A stretch of DNA of 64,000 bases from Dolosigranulum pigrum ATCC 51524 (GCF_000245815.1 NZ_JH601103.1:1327438-1391437), one strand, 5' to 3'. Shown: positions 17,426-25,711, counted from the stretch's first letter. Notes: generated from the letters alone by a model not told the origin. Program-made: numbers and translations.

Positions 17426-18061
17426 TTATAACCCCGTCACATCAATGACTTCATCGACTTGCTCCCAGACAAGTGGATCGTGTGTGGCGATAATAATAGT
17501 TCGCTCTTCGCTCAGCAGCGATAAAATCATCTGAATCACTTCTTTGCCATTTGTCTCATCAAGTGCGGCAGTGGGCTCATCAGCAAGTATCAATGGCGGA
17601 TTCTTCAAGATTAATTTCGCAATCGCCACCCGTTGCGCTTCCCCGCCAGATAATGTGAACACTTTTTGCTTCAGATCCAAATAGCCCAAATTAACTTGTT
17701 CTAGCGCTCGTTTTTGCCTCGATATTTTCTCTGATTTCGATAATTTCTTCCCGACAAATCCTAAGTCCAAATTATCCTTCACCGACTGACTCTCAATTAA
17801 CCCAAAATTCTGTAATACATATCCCATATGATCGCGGAAATAATGCTGCGACTTCACCTCCGTCAGAGACTTGCCATCATACAGCACCTGCCCACTCTCG
17901 AACGGCTCTAAATACGCTAAGATATTTAACAAAGTCGTCTTCCCGCTGCCACTCGCCCCAACTAAGGCATACGATTTCCCCGGCTCAAATCCCACCTGAA
18001 CACGGTCAAAAATCCGGCGCCCATCAAAGGCTTTTACTAAATTCTGAACTTCTAACATCAT
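17426..18061 (-). CDS. ABC transporter ATPase of the lactococcin-972 immunity type
   Basis: A 211-residue ATPase with Walker A GASGSGKTT, Q-loop MGYVLQNFGLI, signature LSGGEAQRVAI, Walker B LILADEPTAALD and H-loop IATHD. The order (large DUF1430-like membrane protein, then a single short ATPase) matches the transporters found beside lactococcin 972-family bacteriocins, where they are thought to give immunity or export. The frame is open to 18259 but that part lies inside the upstream gene. The ATG pair at 18061/18058 overlaps the upstream stop (TAATGATG) and has AAAGGA at 5-8 bases, so the start is one of these. A terminator follows. Confidence 0.85.
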   Translation of the reverse strand: MMLEVQNLVKAFDGRRIFDRVQVGFEPGKSYALVGASGSGKTTLLNILAYLEPFESGQVLYDGKSLTEVKSQHYFRDHMGYVLQNFGLIESQSVKDNLDLGFVGKKLSKSEKISRQKRALEQVNLGYLDLKQKVFTLSGGEAQRVAIAKLILKNPPLILADEPTAALDETNGKEVIQMILSLLSEERTIIIATHDPLVWEQVDEVIDVTGL

Positions 18062-20085
18062 TATTTTCCTTTCAGTACGGTCATTGCCGTGTGGTGTTCC
18101 CGTCGTGCTTGGATGAATAAGGCACCCAATGCACTGACAGTGAATAAGCCGAATGTACCTGAAGCCACCCCGATACTGCCGGTTAAATACCAAGAGATGC
18201 CTGATGAAACCGTAATGACTCCGAGTTGAGCCATCAGGTAGTATTGATGATTTTCCCATGGGCTCATGCCAGCAATGCGTCTAATGAATAACTCACGACG
18301 GAACTGCTCGAAATACAATATGTTCATTGACACAAACAGTAGAATTGATGTCACTAAACTTAAGACAGCGCCGGCAATGAGAATGATTAAGTTAGTCTTC
18401 ATACTCGCCATATTCTGAAGGTACTTCAACTGTCCGCCTTCTACATACGAAACCCACTCATAAACACCGTGTTGTTTAAGTAAATCAATTGTTCCCTCGT
18501 AATCAGAGTAAAGCATACTGGCCACATCTGCCCCCCAAGTCAAGAATGTATCTAGAGTTTCTCCCATTGATTTGGGAGTTATAACGACAATAATCGGGTC
18601 ATCTAAAAATTGTGTTCTAACTATCTCCGCATCATTATATAAGAAACGTTTCTGATTGTTAGGTACATAATCGACAACAGCTTGAAAAGTATAAAGTTGT
18701 TCGCTATCTGCATCTAATTCTGCTTTACCATAGCTATTCATATCATCTGTAAATATCTCAATGTATTTTTCACTTTCTGATTTTAATTTTTCAGGAAGGA
18801 GCAAGCCAAATTCCCCCTGTTCTAAATGATGTAATTTTTCACGAATAGTAGGAGATACATCAATTCCTTCTCTATCTAAGTAATTAGGTGTTACATAAAT
18901 TGTATTACCTATAGGAACATAGTCATCTTTATGAATACCATCTGACACATCATTCAATACATATTGCTCTAAGTTATTTCTAACTAGCATAGCATTATAA
19001 TTTTCTACTGCATCATGAGCAAAATTATACCAAATTTTATCACGTCGGCTACTTTCGGAGGCATTCCCCCCATCTGCTGACATTCCAGCTGATAAAGTCA
19101 CTAAATCAGGATTGCTTTGCCAAATCTGTTGACCAGATAATAATTCTTGATACTTGCTAGTAGCAACAATCGTTTCATTAATACTCCATCCAACGACAAC
19201 GACTGCTATCATCTGACCAACTAACATTAAGCTAATTAAACGGTACAATGGAAGTTTCCCTTTAAGTAGATCAACTAACATATGTCGTCTCAAACTCATT
19301 AAATAAATTATACTCAAGCCCACTGATATCCCTGAATACATTAGGGGAAGAACCAGCAGACCTATTGCTATAAGACTGATATTAAGCATGGTTGCAAGAT
19401 CAAGAGCGAATAAAGAAACTAATCCAATCATCAAATTAATCACATATGATGATACAATTAGGATCAAATCTTCTTTCACTGGTCGTAGCGTTACTTGCCA
19501 TGAAGATTCTCCTGCTAACAATCGAATGCCTGCTAACCTTAAATCTTTTACTCGATAGATGATGGTTAAAGCGGCAAAGGTTAATATAAATATAACAAAA
19601 CTAATTAACGTTGACATTTCTGCTATTAAAGGCATAATAAGATTTATAGGCGAAGCTTCTCCACTAGTAATCGCTAGGAATCCCATACTATCAAATTCAC
19701 TTCTCAACAGCTCCGTATCAACTTCACCTGAGACAATTAAATAACTATTGGCCAGGTCACTTTTTCCTGCACTTTCTTCTGAAGCTACTTCTAATTCATC
19801 GGGGAGGTCACCTTGACCATACACATCATACGTAAAAAATACTTCACCAGTTTCATTCGGTTCAACAATACGTCTAGCAATCACAATATCATGCTCCCTA
19901 GCAAATTGTTCTAATCGTTCAGTTACAGTTTCACGATCAGCTACATGTACATCTTCTTGAATACCAAATATATTAACTGCCTTATATTGTGAGAAATCCA
20001 GTTGATGCTTATGTGAATTTATTCCTGTTAATAACAATACTAAAGTCAAAAAAACAGATACTACGACAAATATTTTCTTTATCAT
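18061..20085 (-). CDS. Bacteriocin-associated integral membrane protein (DUF1430-like)
   Basis: A 674-residue membrane protein, probably the permease for the ATPase downstream. An N-terminal signal-anchor (IFVVVSVFLTLVLLLTGI) is followed by a large extracytoplasmic part, a helix block around residues 150-300 (including FVIFILTFAALTIIYRVKD), a second extracytoplasmic domain (about 320-545) and three C-terminal helices. This topology resembles the bacteriocin-associated putative immunity proteins of the lactococcin-972 system. It is translationally coupled to the ATPase (TAATG overlap). No bacteriocin-like secreted peptide was found next to it, so the original context may be lost. The family assignment is by recall of the pattern and gene pairing; the substrate is unknown. 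Confidence 0.78.
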   Translation of the reverse strand: MIKKIFVVVSVFLTLVLLLTGINSHKHQLDFSQYKAVNIFGIQEDVHVADRETVTERLEQFAREHDIVIARRIVEPNETGEVFFTYDVYGQGDLPDELEVASEESAGKSDLANSYLIVSGEVDTELLRSEFDSMGFLAITSGEASPINLIMPLIAEMSTLISFVIFILTFAALTIIYRVKDLRLAGIRLLAGESSWQVTLRPVKEDLILIVSSYVINLMIGLVSLFALDLATMLNISLIAIGLLVLPLMYSGISVGLSIIYLMSLRRHMLVDLLKGKLPLYRLISLMLVGQMIAVVVVGWSINETIVATSKYQELLSGQQIWQSNPDLVTLSAGMSADGGNASESSRRDKIWYNFAHDAVENYNAMLVRNNLEQYVLNDVSDGIHKDDYVPIGNTIYVTPNYLDREGIDVSPTIREKLHHLEQGEFGLLLPEKLKSESEKYIEIFTDDMNSYGKAELDADSEQLYTFQAVVDYVPNNQKRFLYNDAEIVRTQFLDDPIIVVITPKSMGETLDTFLTWGADVASMLYSDYEGTIDLLKQHGVYEWVSYVEGGQLKYLQNMASMKTNLIILIAGAVLSLVTSILLFVSMNILYFEQFRRELFIRRIAGMSPWENHQYYLMAQLGVITVSSGISWYLTGSIGVASGTFGLFTVSALGALFIQARREHHTAMTVLKGK

Positions 20086-20116
20086 TGCTCATTCTTCTTT
20101 CTATCTATCTATAAAT

Positions 20117-20157
20117 ACAATCTGATTACTTTGTTATTTTAAAAGTAATCAGATTGT
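20117..20157. promoter_or_regulatory. 16-bp perfect palindrome in the leader of the ABC immunity operon
   Basis: ACAATCTGATTACTTT (20117-20132) and AAAGTAATCAGATTGT (20142-20157) form a perfect 16-bp stem with a 9-base AT-rich loop, 32 bases upstream of the DUF1430-like gene. On the minus strand a run of seven T precedes rather than follows it, so it is not a usual terminator for that strand. A TTGACT hexamer lies upstream at about 20183-20178. It may be an operator or a leader RNA hairpin. Nothing else is seen between 20158 and 20330. Confidence 0.5.
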
Positions 20158-20371
20158 AAAAAAATATTGATTCTATCTAGTCAACACCGTAGTAAAAGGC
20201 TGCTCTTTCACCAAATTTTGTAGGAATAAATGCCTTTGATGTTTGTTCCTTATTTTTATTAATTTTATTATAACATAATATAGTTATAATAAAATAATTA
20301 TTTTTAATAAATACTCGAAATATTATTCTGAATCCAGTATAATAAATCAATAGACAAATGGAGTGAAATAA

Positions 20372-21001
20372 ATGATAAATCAAGCATGGGGACAATTTTC
20401 GCGTGGAAATATCCCAAAAGCCAAACAACTCGTTGATGATTATATAAATGAACAAGCAACGACTGATTACAATGCATTGAACTTACTCGGCTATATCTAT
20501 CTAGAAGACGGTAAAATAGATAAAGCTGAATCTACTTACCAACAGTGGCTACAATTAAGCCGTAAAAATCATGATATAGAACAAGAACATATAGCATTAC
20601 ATCAACTGGCGATGGTCTATCGCATGCGTGAAGATTACGGACAAGCATTGGAATTGATTCAACAAGAAGCACGTATTATTGAACAGCACTTTCCTAATAA
20701 CTTACTTAAACAGTCCGTCAATAACTACGAACAAGGCTACTTAAGAATGAAATTGCAACAACTAAACGAAGCAGTCTCTTTTATGGCTCAAAGTTTAACA
20801 CAAGCAGAACAAACAGATGATTTAATTGCTCAAGCATGCGCTCAGCGTGGTATGGGTGAAATATGCGTCGCCCAACACAAGCCGTCTCTTGCAAGGAAAT
20901 ATTTCAAGCGAGCGATTCAATTATTTGAACAAGGTGGCGATACTATTGGCGCCCAAGAAGTTCAGCTATTAATGAGTCAGTTGTTCACTGACAAAACTTG
21001 A
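20372..21001 (+). CDS. Tetratricopeptide-repeat protein
   Basis: A 209-residue soluble protein made of TPR-like helical pairs. Repeat signatures are NALNLLGYIYLEDGKIDKAE, ALHQLAMVYRMREDYGQALE and AQRGMGEICVAQHKPSLARK, plus a repeat around QGYLRMKLQQLNEAVSFMAQ. TPR proteins are protein-interaction scaffolds; no catalytic or DNA-binding domain is present. GGAG lies 8 bases before the ATG and TATAAT at 20338-20343 supplies a -10. It is divergent from the ABC immunity operon and followed by a bidirectional hairpin. The specific role is unknown. Confidence 0.78.
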   Translation: MINQAWGQFSRGNIPKAKQLVDDYINEQATTDYNALNLLGYIYLEDGKIDKAESTYQQWLQLSRKNHDIEQEHIALHQLAMVYRMREDYGQALELIQQEARIIEQHFPNNLLKQSVNNYEQGYLRMKLQQLNEAVSFMAQSLTQAEQTDDLIAQACAQRGMGEICVAQHKPSLARKYFKRAIQLFEQGGDTIGAQEVQLLMSQLFTDKT

Positions 21002-21007
21002 CATATT

Positions 21008-21056
21008 AAAAAAACAAGCCACTGAGACATCTCTCTGATAGCTTGTCTTTTTATTG
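21008..21056. terminator. Bidirectional intrinsic terminator
   Basis: AAAAAACAAGCCACTGAGA and TCTCTGATAGCTTGTCTTTTT form an imperfect stem between the TPR gene (+) and the toxin stub (-), with U tracts on both strands. Confidence 0.75.
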
Positions 21057-21065
21057 TAACTGGTA

Positions 21066-21117
21066 CTACTTGTAAATAGCTTTACCGTGCCCAACTGCTA
21101 GAGCTAATACGATCAAC
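21066..21117 (-). pseudogene. C-terminal stub of a RelE-type toxin
   Basis: Directly after the antitoxin stop codon the minus strand reads ELIVLALAVGHGKAIYK followed by TAG. This matches the last 17 residues of the intact toxin at 39953-40219 (ELIILALAVGHRKDIYK). Everything upstream in the toxin gene is missing, and two conserved residues of the tail (Arg and Asp) are changed to Gly and Ala. The deletion joins the antitoxin stop region directly to the toxin tail, so no toxin can be made. Confidence 0.8.
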
Positions 21118-21345
21118 TCACAGCTCAATTCCTAGTTCCCCAGCTACTTCATCAATCGTAAATGTCTGTAGATCTTTCTCGTGTTCTTCTAGCGCTTCTA
21201 CTCCAATTGTATAATCTACCTTGTCTTCAATCTCTCTAAGAAGTGCTTGTTTAAGCAGTTGTGATACTGGCTGTCCCGTTAATGTGGCATAGCTATTTAT
21301 CGCTTTCTCTTCTTCTTTGTTCAATCTTACTGATACAATAGTCAT
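21118..21345 (-). CDS. RelB/DUF6290-type antitoxin, orphan
   Basis: A 75-residue ribbon-helix-helix antitoxin: the N-terminal VSVRLNKEEEKAINSYA strand-helix binds DNA, and the acidic C-terminal tail (EHEKDLQTFTIDEVAGELG) would wrap the toxin. It is about 70 percent identical to the intact antitoxin at 40216-40443. ATG 21345 has GGAG at 8 bases; the longer frame to 21369 is not supported. The cognate toxin gene is reduced to a 17-codon stub, so this is an orphan antitoxin. It might still neutralise the related toxin encoded at 40 kb or bind its operator; this is inference. Confidence 0.82.
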   Translation of the reverse strand: MTIVSVRLNKEEEKAINSYATLTGQPVSQLLKQALLREIEDKVDYTIGVEALEEHEKDLQTFTIDEVAGELGIEL

Positions 21346-21421
21346 CCTTATCTCTCCTTCGTAATACATTATTCAGAGAAAATCTAATATTTTCTTTTAT
21401 GGATAACTTATTTTTGATCAT

Positions 21422-21765
21422 TTAAAACAATGCATGCACAATATTAGAAACCAATATCATCAGCGGGAATGACAGAATCAATGTAACATTCAAACTGCCG
21501 CACAAGACGGATTTGTTCATAATGGACCCAACCACTCCTACACTCCCGATAATTGGCAACAAAAATATGGTCGCTAATCCGACTGGTTTTAATTCACCAA
21601 GTATTTTCTCAATCCAGGTGATGCTTTGGAATAAATCAGTTGGAAGCAGCACGGCTACAGTAAACACAACAACCCTAACCAAAAACATATCTTAGGTAAC
21701 TGTTTATGTTTGATATTAACACCCCTTTGAATTAATCGTTCGACAGCGGTACATTCTACTTTCAT
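21422..21765 (-). pseudogene. Frameshifted small membrane protein gene
   Basis: Two overlapping minus-strand frames together describe one protein. From ATG 21765 the frame reads MKVECTAVERLIQRGVN... into a hydrophobic helix (KICFWLGLL), then stops. The other frame continues with VFTVAVLLPTDLF, GLATIFLLPIIGSVGVVGSI and LILSFPLMILVSNIVHALF to 21422. Joined, they give about 113 residues with three transmembrane helices. A one- or two-base change near 21670-21690 explains the break. The family is not recognised. A sequencing error cannot be excluded, but the neighbouring genes are also decayed. Confidence 0.5.
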
Positions 21766-21880
21766 TAATTTGTTTCCAACAACAGTTTACCACTTAAAGA
21801 ATCCGGTTACAACACTTTGGTCATAGTTTTTTTATACTTCAATTAAATATCTCAATACCACACAAACTAATTATCTACCT

Positions 21881-22232
21881 TTGGATAACTCACTGCCGGC
21901 CAACAAATCGTCCCAACTCTATCTCATCGACAACCGCATGCTGGATAGCCACTTAAAGCAACTCCACCAACATTACAGTGCGAAATTAGAGCTGTTCCAC
22001 TCTATCGTTGCCAATCACCCAATTAACCAGCACTTACCCTACCTACCGCCACGCGCTCTCAAGACACATCAACCTGCGTGACTTAATCAAAACCTGCCAA
22101 CGACACCACCTGCCCAACTCACTTGACAGTGATCACTTCCCATTGCTATTAGAGCTATCCACCATTCCCCTAGACACACTCGAAGAAATCACCCAGCAGC
22201 TGCTTGATATTATCTTAAGTCTACTCCAATAA
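21881..22232 (+). pseudogene. Frameshifted remnant, possibly the C-terminus of a MocR/aminotransferase-type protein
   Basis: Two plus-strand frames overlap. The first (21881-22081) contains NRMLDSHLKQLHQHYSAKLE, the second (in frame from 22008) contains SRHINLRDLIKTCQRHHL, HFPLLLELSTIPLDTLEEI and TQQLLDIILSLL. The order 'helix with HLxxLHxHY, then a short basic region, then LxLSxIPxxxLEEIxxxLxxIL' resembles the C-terminal domain of PLP-dependent aminotransferase-like MocR regulators. No start with a ribosome binding site and no catalytic Lys are present. It is a relic; the family guess is weak. The intergenic 21766-21880 shows nothing. Confidence 0.4.
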
Positions 22233-22260
22233 AAAAGCCTCAGTACCTTCACTGAGACTT
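22231..22260 (-). terminator. Intrinsic terminator of the small membrane protein gene
   Basis: On the minus strand AAGTCTCAGT and ACTGAGGCTT form a 10-bp stem around a 6-base loop, followed by TTTTTT. It lies just after the stop codon at 22268. Confidence 0.85.
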
Positions 22261-22267
22261 CATCTAT

Positions 22268-22447
22268 TTAATCATCATAATACCCTTGCTGTTTCAAGTG
22301 ATTGCGCCAGACGAAAAAGAAAATAACACACAAGATTGCGCCAATCAGGGGAACGACATTAATGCTGTGCATTGTAATATAGCGATTCACTGTCAGATAA
22401 ACTAATATACCTGCTAAGGCTAGCAGACTATACGGTGCATATTTCAT
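22268..22447 (-). CDS. Small two-helix membrane protein (MKYxPY family, copy 1)
   Basis: A 59-residue protein with helices at about 6-24 (SLLALAGILVYLTVNRYI) and 33-49 (VPLIGAILCVIFFFVW), ending RNHLKQQGYYDD. It is paralogous to the 56-residue protein at 28864-29034: both start MKYxPYxLL and end the second helix with FFVWRN. GGAGGAG lies 6 bases before ATG 22447 (frame extends to 22462). It has its own copy of the conserved box and -10 (22479-22523) and its own terminator, so it is a separate transcription unit of the putative regulon. Function unknown; small two-helix proteins often modulate membrane complexes. Confidence 0.72.
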   Translation of the reverse strand: MKYAPYSLLALAGILVYLTVNRYITMHSINVVPLIGAILCVIFFFVWRNHLKQQGYYDD

Positions 22448-22478
22448 CATAATCTCCTCCATTACCTAATCTACCCCC

Positions 22479-22523
22479 AGTTTACTCCCCAATTCAGCGC
22501 AATGCATGAGTAAATCAAGCAAT
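22479..22523 (-). promoter_or_regulatory. Conserved regulatory box and -10, copy a
   Basis: Box ATTGCTTGATTTACTCATG (22523-22505), 20 bases, then TAAACT (22484-22479). One of five sites with the same box and identical spacing in 22.4-29.7 kb. Transcription would start near 22471, 24 bases before the small membrane protein start. The box occupies the -35 position, as for a class II activator site. Assignment to the neighbouring response regulator is inference. Confidence 0.72.
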
Positions 22524-22577
22524 CATTCAAAGCGCAAGATCCGTATACCCCAAAAGTCATCTTTCTCCCGCCACCGA

Positions 22578-23174
22578 TCACTTCAAATAACCTAACTCCC
22601 GGGCTTTCTGGATCGCTTCAATCGTGGAGTTCACTTCTAGCTTGTCCATAATACTCTGCATATGATTGGTCAGTGTGCGCTCAGAAATATAAAGCTCTTC
22701 AGCGATCATCTTCCGCTTCTTGCCTGTCGCAATAGCCCCTAACAACTCTCGCTCGCGTGGTGTCAACTCATCAATAAACCAATTCTCCGTTGTAAAATGC
22801 CGCCCACCATCTTTCACATGCTTGAGTAGGCTCAATAAATCTTCGGTATCAATATTTTTATTGACAAAGCCGCTTAACTCCAACTTGTGCGCCTGATATT
22901 CATACACCGGCAAATCAAAGCCCGTCAGCATCAGAATCGGCACGTCCACCACCGCTTGAATCTGCTCTGCCAACTCGAACCCATCTTCACTGAATCCCTT
23001 ATCTAAATTAATATCCAACACTAACACATCATATACTGTCAACTCGCTTAGATCATCAGGTAACTCCCCTTCACTATTAATCATATCCACTTGCACATCA
23101 CTTGTTGTCTGATCTAGCACTAATGCCAAACTTTGCGAAAATAACTTATGATCATCAATTAACAAAATCTTCAA
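22578..23174 (-). CDS. LuxR/NarL-type response regulator
   Basis: A 198-residue two-component response regulator. The receiver has the acidic pair in LLIDDHK, phospho-acceptor Asp54 (VLVLDINL), Thr84 (MLTGFD) and Lys106 (FVNKN). The output domain (about 137-194) is a GerE/LuxR helix-turn-helix, LTPRERELL...ISERTLTNHMQSIMDKL. It overlaps the sensor kinase gene by 20 bases. It most likely binds the conserved boxes found at five sites in this region; this is inferred from proximity. A truncated duplicate of this gene lies at 16903-17247. No clear terminator follows; copy a of the box lies 55 bases downstream. The HK-RR architecture resembles ComP/ComA and LiaS/LiaR-type systems; the stimulus is unknown. 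Confidence 0.92.
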   Translation of the reverse strand: MKILLIDDHKLFSQSLALVLDQTTSDVQVDMINSEGELPDDLSELTVYDVLVLDINLDKGFSEDGFELAEQIQAVVDVPILMLTGFDLPVYEYQAHKLELSGFVNKNIDTEDLLSLLKHVKDGGRHFTTENWFIDELTPRERELLGAIATGKKRKMIAEELYISERTLTNHMQSIMDKLEVNSTIEAIQKARELGYLK

Positions 23175-24642
23175 TTATCTCGCCTCCCATCACACTGAAC
23201 TCAACCCGCATCCGCAACCCCCGTGGACGATTCGCCTCTATATACAGTTGGCCACCAATTGCTTCCACTTGCTCTTGGATCACGTACAACCCATGACCAA
23301 TCTCAAGATGCGATCCCTTCTCAAAGCACCCATCATCTTCCACCAACACAATTATCAACTCATCGTACGCTGCCACATGAATATCTAACTGATTCGCCTC
23401 TGCATGCTTGTACACATTATGAATCAACTCCCTGAGCCACCGATAAACTAGCACATCATACGGCTCTGGTAAAGTCAAATTCCGATTCATCGAAAAAGAT
23501 GTCGACACAGCTTGATTCGGATATGTCTGCTCTAGTGACCGCACAAGCAGACGATAGTTCTCTTGCAAAGTTAAGTGCTTGGATAATTGTGGACTATACT
23601 GATTCATCTGCTGGCGCAATTGATCATTTAAAGCTGACAATTGCTCCCGCAAGAACGCTTGTGTCTTCTCAGACGGCTCCAACGTGGTCATCTTGATCAA
23701 TACATTAATATCTTGCAAAACATCATCGTGTAAATAATTGGAGAAATCTTGTTTTAGAGCCTCTTCTTTTTTTATTAATACCAACGTATTTATATCTCTA
23801 TTTTCACTTGATCTAATAAGCAGAAGTATATACTGAATACTCCCCACACTATATAAAATAAAAATAACAATCCATGAAGGTATATCGATCACTAATATAA
23901 ACAAATAAATGCATAGCAATAAAGAAAAGATTAACCCTAACCATTTCTGCCCATAACGTATCATAGATTTCTGATCAAAACCTGCAATTAACATCAATAA
24001 AACATTCATTAATGTAATAAAAAACCACCATAATTGTGTAAAGACAAAATATTTATAAATTGATAATATAACAATACCTAGCCAAGGGACCAATTGTATT
24101 GCAAATAAGCTTACTAATAGCCAATAACCAATATGATCTTTTTTCATATATGTAAAATAATTTATTCGATTCTTAATAGATACAAATGATGAAATAACGA
24201 TATAACCGACATAACCCAATACTATCCAATGTGTATAGTTTGTCCATAATCCGACAATTGTTATACTGCCGATGAGTAATCGCTGTTTCAACAATGACAT
24301 ATCTATAAACTGAGTTAACAAACTACTAATGCACAGAAACAATATATTTAATAAGCCAATTAATAGCAAATAGTGAACAATTATTGGTAGTCGAACCTGA
24401 TCAATCAATGATAATATTTGAATTTGGGATAATCTAAATGTCCATACAATTAACTGATCTATCTGAGTTCTCACCCCAATAATAGTCAACATGATATAAT
24501 CAAATAGCAACAAAACAATCCATATTATAGCTGGAATAATTAATAAATTTTGAGCATTTCTATACATCAAAAACAGATAAACTACCACACCTAAAAATCC
24601 AATGTGATACATAATATCTAACTTGATACGTCCTATCTTCAC
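23155..24642 (-). CDS. Polytopic sensor histidine kinase (HPK7/ComP-like)
   Basis: A 495-residue kinase. Residues 1 to about 278 hold eight or nine hydrophobic helices without a large extracellular loop. Then comes a HisKA_3-type dimerisation region with His305 in YLHDDVLQDIN, and a HATPase domain with N409 in LIHNVYKHAE, EDDG (435-438) and GHGL (449-452). Many-helix sensors of this class detect peptides or membrane perturbation. It starts with GTG 24642, AAGGAG at 5-8 bases, two bases after the stop of the ABC permease gene, so it is cotranscribed with transporter genes. It overlaps the response regulator gene. The LHDDVLQD motif and context make the assignment secure; the ligand is unknown. 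Confidence 0.92.
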   Translation of the reverse strand: MKIGRIKLDIMYHIGFLGVVVYLFLMYRNAQNLLIIPAIIWIVLLLFDYIMLTIIGVRTQIDQLIVWTFRLSQIQILSLIDQVRLPIIVHYLLLIGLLNILFLCISSLLTQFIDMSLLKQRLLIGSITIVGLWTNYTHWIVLGYVGYIVISSFVSIKNRINYFTYMKKDHIGYWLLVSLFAIQLVPWLGIVILSIYKYFVFTQLWWFFITLMNVLLMLIAGFDQKSMIRYGQKWLGLIFSLLLCIYLFILVIDIPSWIVIFILYSVGSIQYILLLIRSSENRDINTLVLIKKEEALKQDFSNYLHDDVLQDINVLIKMTTLEPSEKTQAFLREQLSALNDQLRQQMNQYSPQLSKHLTLQENYRLLVRSLEQTYPNQAVSTSFSMNRNLTLPEPYDVLVYRWLRELIHNVYKHAEANQLDIHVAAYDELIIVLVEDDGCFEKGSHLEIGHGLYVIQEQVEAIGGQLYIEANRPRGLRMRVEFSVMGGEIIEDFVN

Positions 24643-24643
24643 A

Positions 24644-25342
24644 CTATCTCTCCTTATTTTTTTGATAGTGATGTTGCCATCTAACTAGTATAAAACTTAC
24701 AACACAGACACCAATAATAACAACATAATGATACCAATTAAACCCACTATGTCCCGCACTGTAGTACATATATAAATACGGATTAACTAACCACAGATCT
24801 TGTCCAAGTGGAGCAAAAGCTAACATCACACTTGCAACGGCAATAATCACAGGTAAAAAGTCATTCATCGTTATTCTGTAGATAATAAAACTGATATTCA
24901 CAAGTGACACAATGCTGATAACGGACAAACCACTGTATATCACAACAGACCAAATTCCTTCACTCGTTAGCCCACCTCTAAAGAACATCAAGACAAATGG
25001 TATCATCACATAACTTAAATACAGCAAGGGTAACGCGATAAGAAAGAACTTCCACGTCGATTGAGATAATTTCTGGGGTTTCACCCCTTTTAACACAAAA
25101 TTTTGCATGCCCTTATGTTCTGTAGCCGCATAAATCGATAACGTAATAAATATGGGGGCTAGTGCTGGGAAGATAATCCCACTGAACCACTCTAAACTTG
25201 CAATATAAAATACATTCGTCTCCAATTCTGGTGTTTTCATTGCTATAAATGTTTGAAGTCCCACAACTAGCAACATAAATAAACATAACGCAACAACACT
25301 AATTCTTCGTTTGAATTTCAATAATTCCAGTTTTAAGAACAT
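24644..25342 (-). CDS. ABC-2 type permease (LanE/BcrB-like), intact copy
   Basis: A 232-residue membrane protein with six helices, typical of the small permeases of bacitracin/lantibiotic self-protection transporters. The N-terminus MFLKLELLKFKRRISV (a cytoplasmic basic amphipathic segment before helix 1) is shared with the truncated copy at 26607-26825. Other helices include FFLIALPLLYLSYVMIPFVLMFF and HYVVIIGVCVVSFILV. It lies just downstream of relics of an ATPase and a second permease, and directly before the kinase gene. It probably works with the ATPase at 27548-28456 and the permease at 26836 or 25711. The transported substrate cannot be read from sequence. Confidence 0.8.
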   Translation of the reverse strand: MFLKLELLKFKRRISVVALCLFMLLVVGLQTFIAMKTPELETNVFYIASLEWFSGIIFPALAPIFITLSIYAATEHKGMQNFVLKGVKPQKLSQSTWKFFLIALPLLYLSYVMIPFVLMFFRGGLTSEGIWSVVIYSGLSVISIVSLVNISFIIYRITMNDFLPVIIAVASVMLAFAPLGQDLWLVNPYLYMYYSAGHSGFNWYHYVVIIGVCVVSFILVRWQHHYQKNKER

Positions 25343-25354
25343 TTGCTTCGCCTC

Positions 25355-25464
25355 CTATAATTTGAATTGTTTAACAATAAGTATCATCATACCAGATGCA
25401 ATGATAATGTTTAATCCATCTGTAGCTTGTATTCATTTTTAATGAGTGTCCATATATCCGTCAT
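25355..25464 (-). pseudogene. ABC permease gene with large internal deletion
   Basis: The start (MTDIWTLIKNE, as in the permease at 26836-27564) is joined to the last 20 or so codons of a permease (GLNIIIASGMMILIVKQFKL, then TAG at 25357-25355) in a different frame. The middle of about 200 codons is gone. The same start overlaps the end of an ATPase relic, as in the intact pair at 27.5 kb, so a complete ATPase-permease pair once stood here. Confidence 0.75.
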
Positions 25465-25632
25465 CTCCGTCCGTTAAGTCTAAGAAAATCCTCTCTAAGT
25501 TCTTGTTCGGTGTGATTTCAAATATAGCAATATCACGATCTAACAATGCTTTAACTATTTCAGGGATACGTTGCTTAAACGATTTGATTTGGAATTTGTG
25601 TTCCTTATTGGTAAATGAGATGCCTTCTTCGC
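25439..25632 (-). pseudogene. C-terminal relic of a second ABC ATPase
   Basis: The last 60 or so codons of an ATPase very similar to that at 27548-28456 remain: ISFTNKEHKFQIKS, RIPEIVKALL and FEITPNKNLERIFLDLTDGD, ending in the same DTH and stop. The Walker motifs are absent. Its promoter box (25667-25711) is intact and lies about 40 bases upstream, so an internal deletion removed most of the coding region but kept promoter and 3' end. Confidence 0.8.
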
Positions 25633-25666
25633 TTCTTTTTGTGTGATTTTCGATGACTCTGTGTGT

Positions 25667-25711
25667 ATTTTATATTGACTTTTTAAAAAAATCATGAGTA
25701 AAATAGGCAAC
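25667..25711 (-). promoter_or_regulatory. Conserved regulatory box and -10, copy b
   Basis: Box GTTGCCTATTTTACTCATG (25711-25693), 20 bases, TAAAAT (25672-25667). It starts at the last base of the preceding permease stop codon and lies before the ATPase relic. If active it would now drive the permease at 24644 and the two-component genes, giving the regulator autoregulation. Confidence 0.72.

Noticed and set aside
20177..20455. 92-codon minus-strand frame
   Set aside because: It overlaps the promoter, ribosome binding site and start of the TPR gene and has no ribosome binding site of its own.
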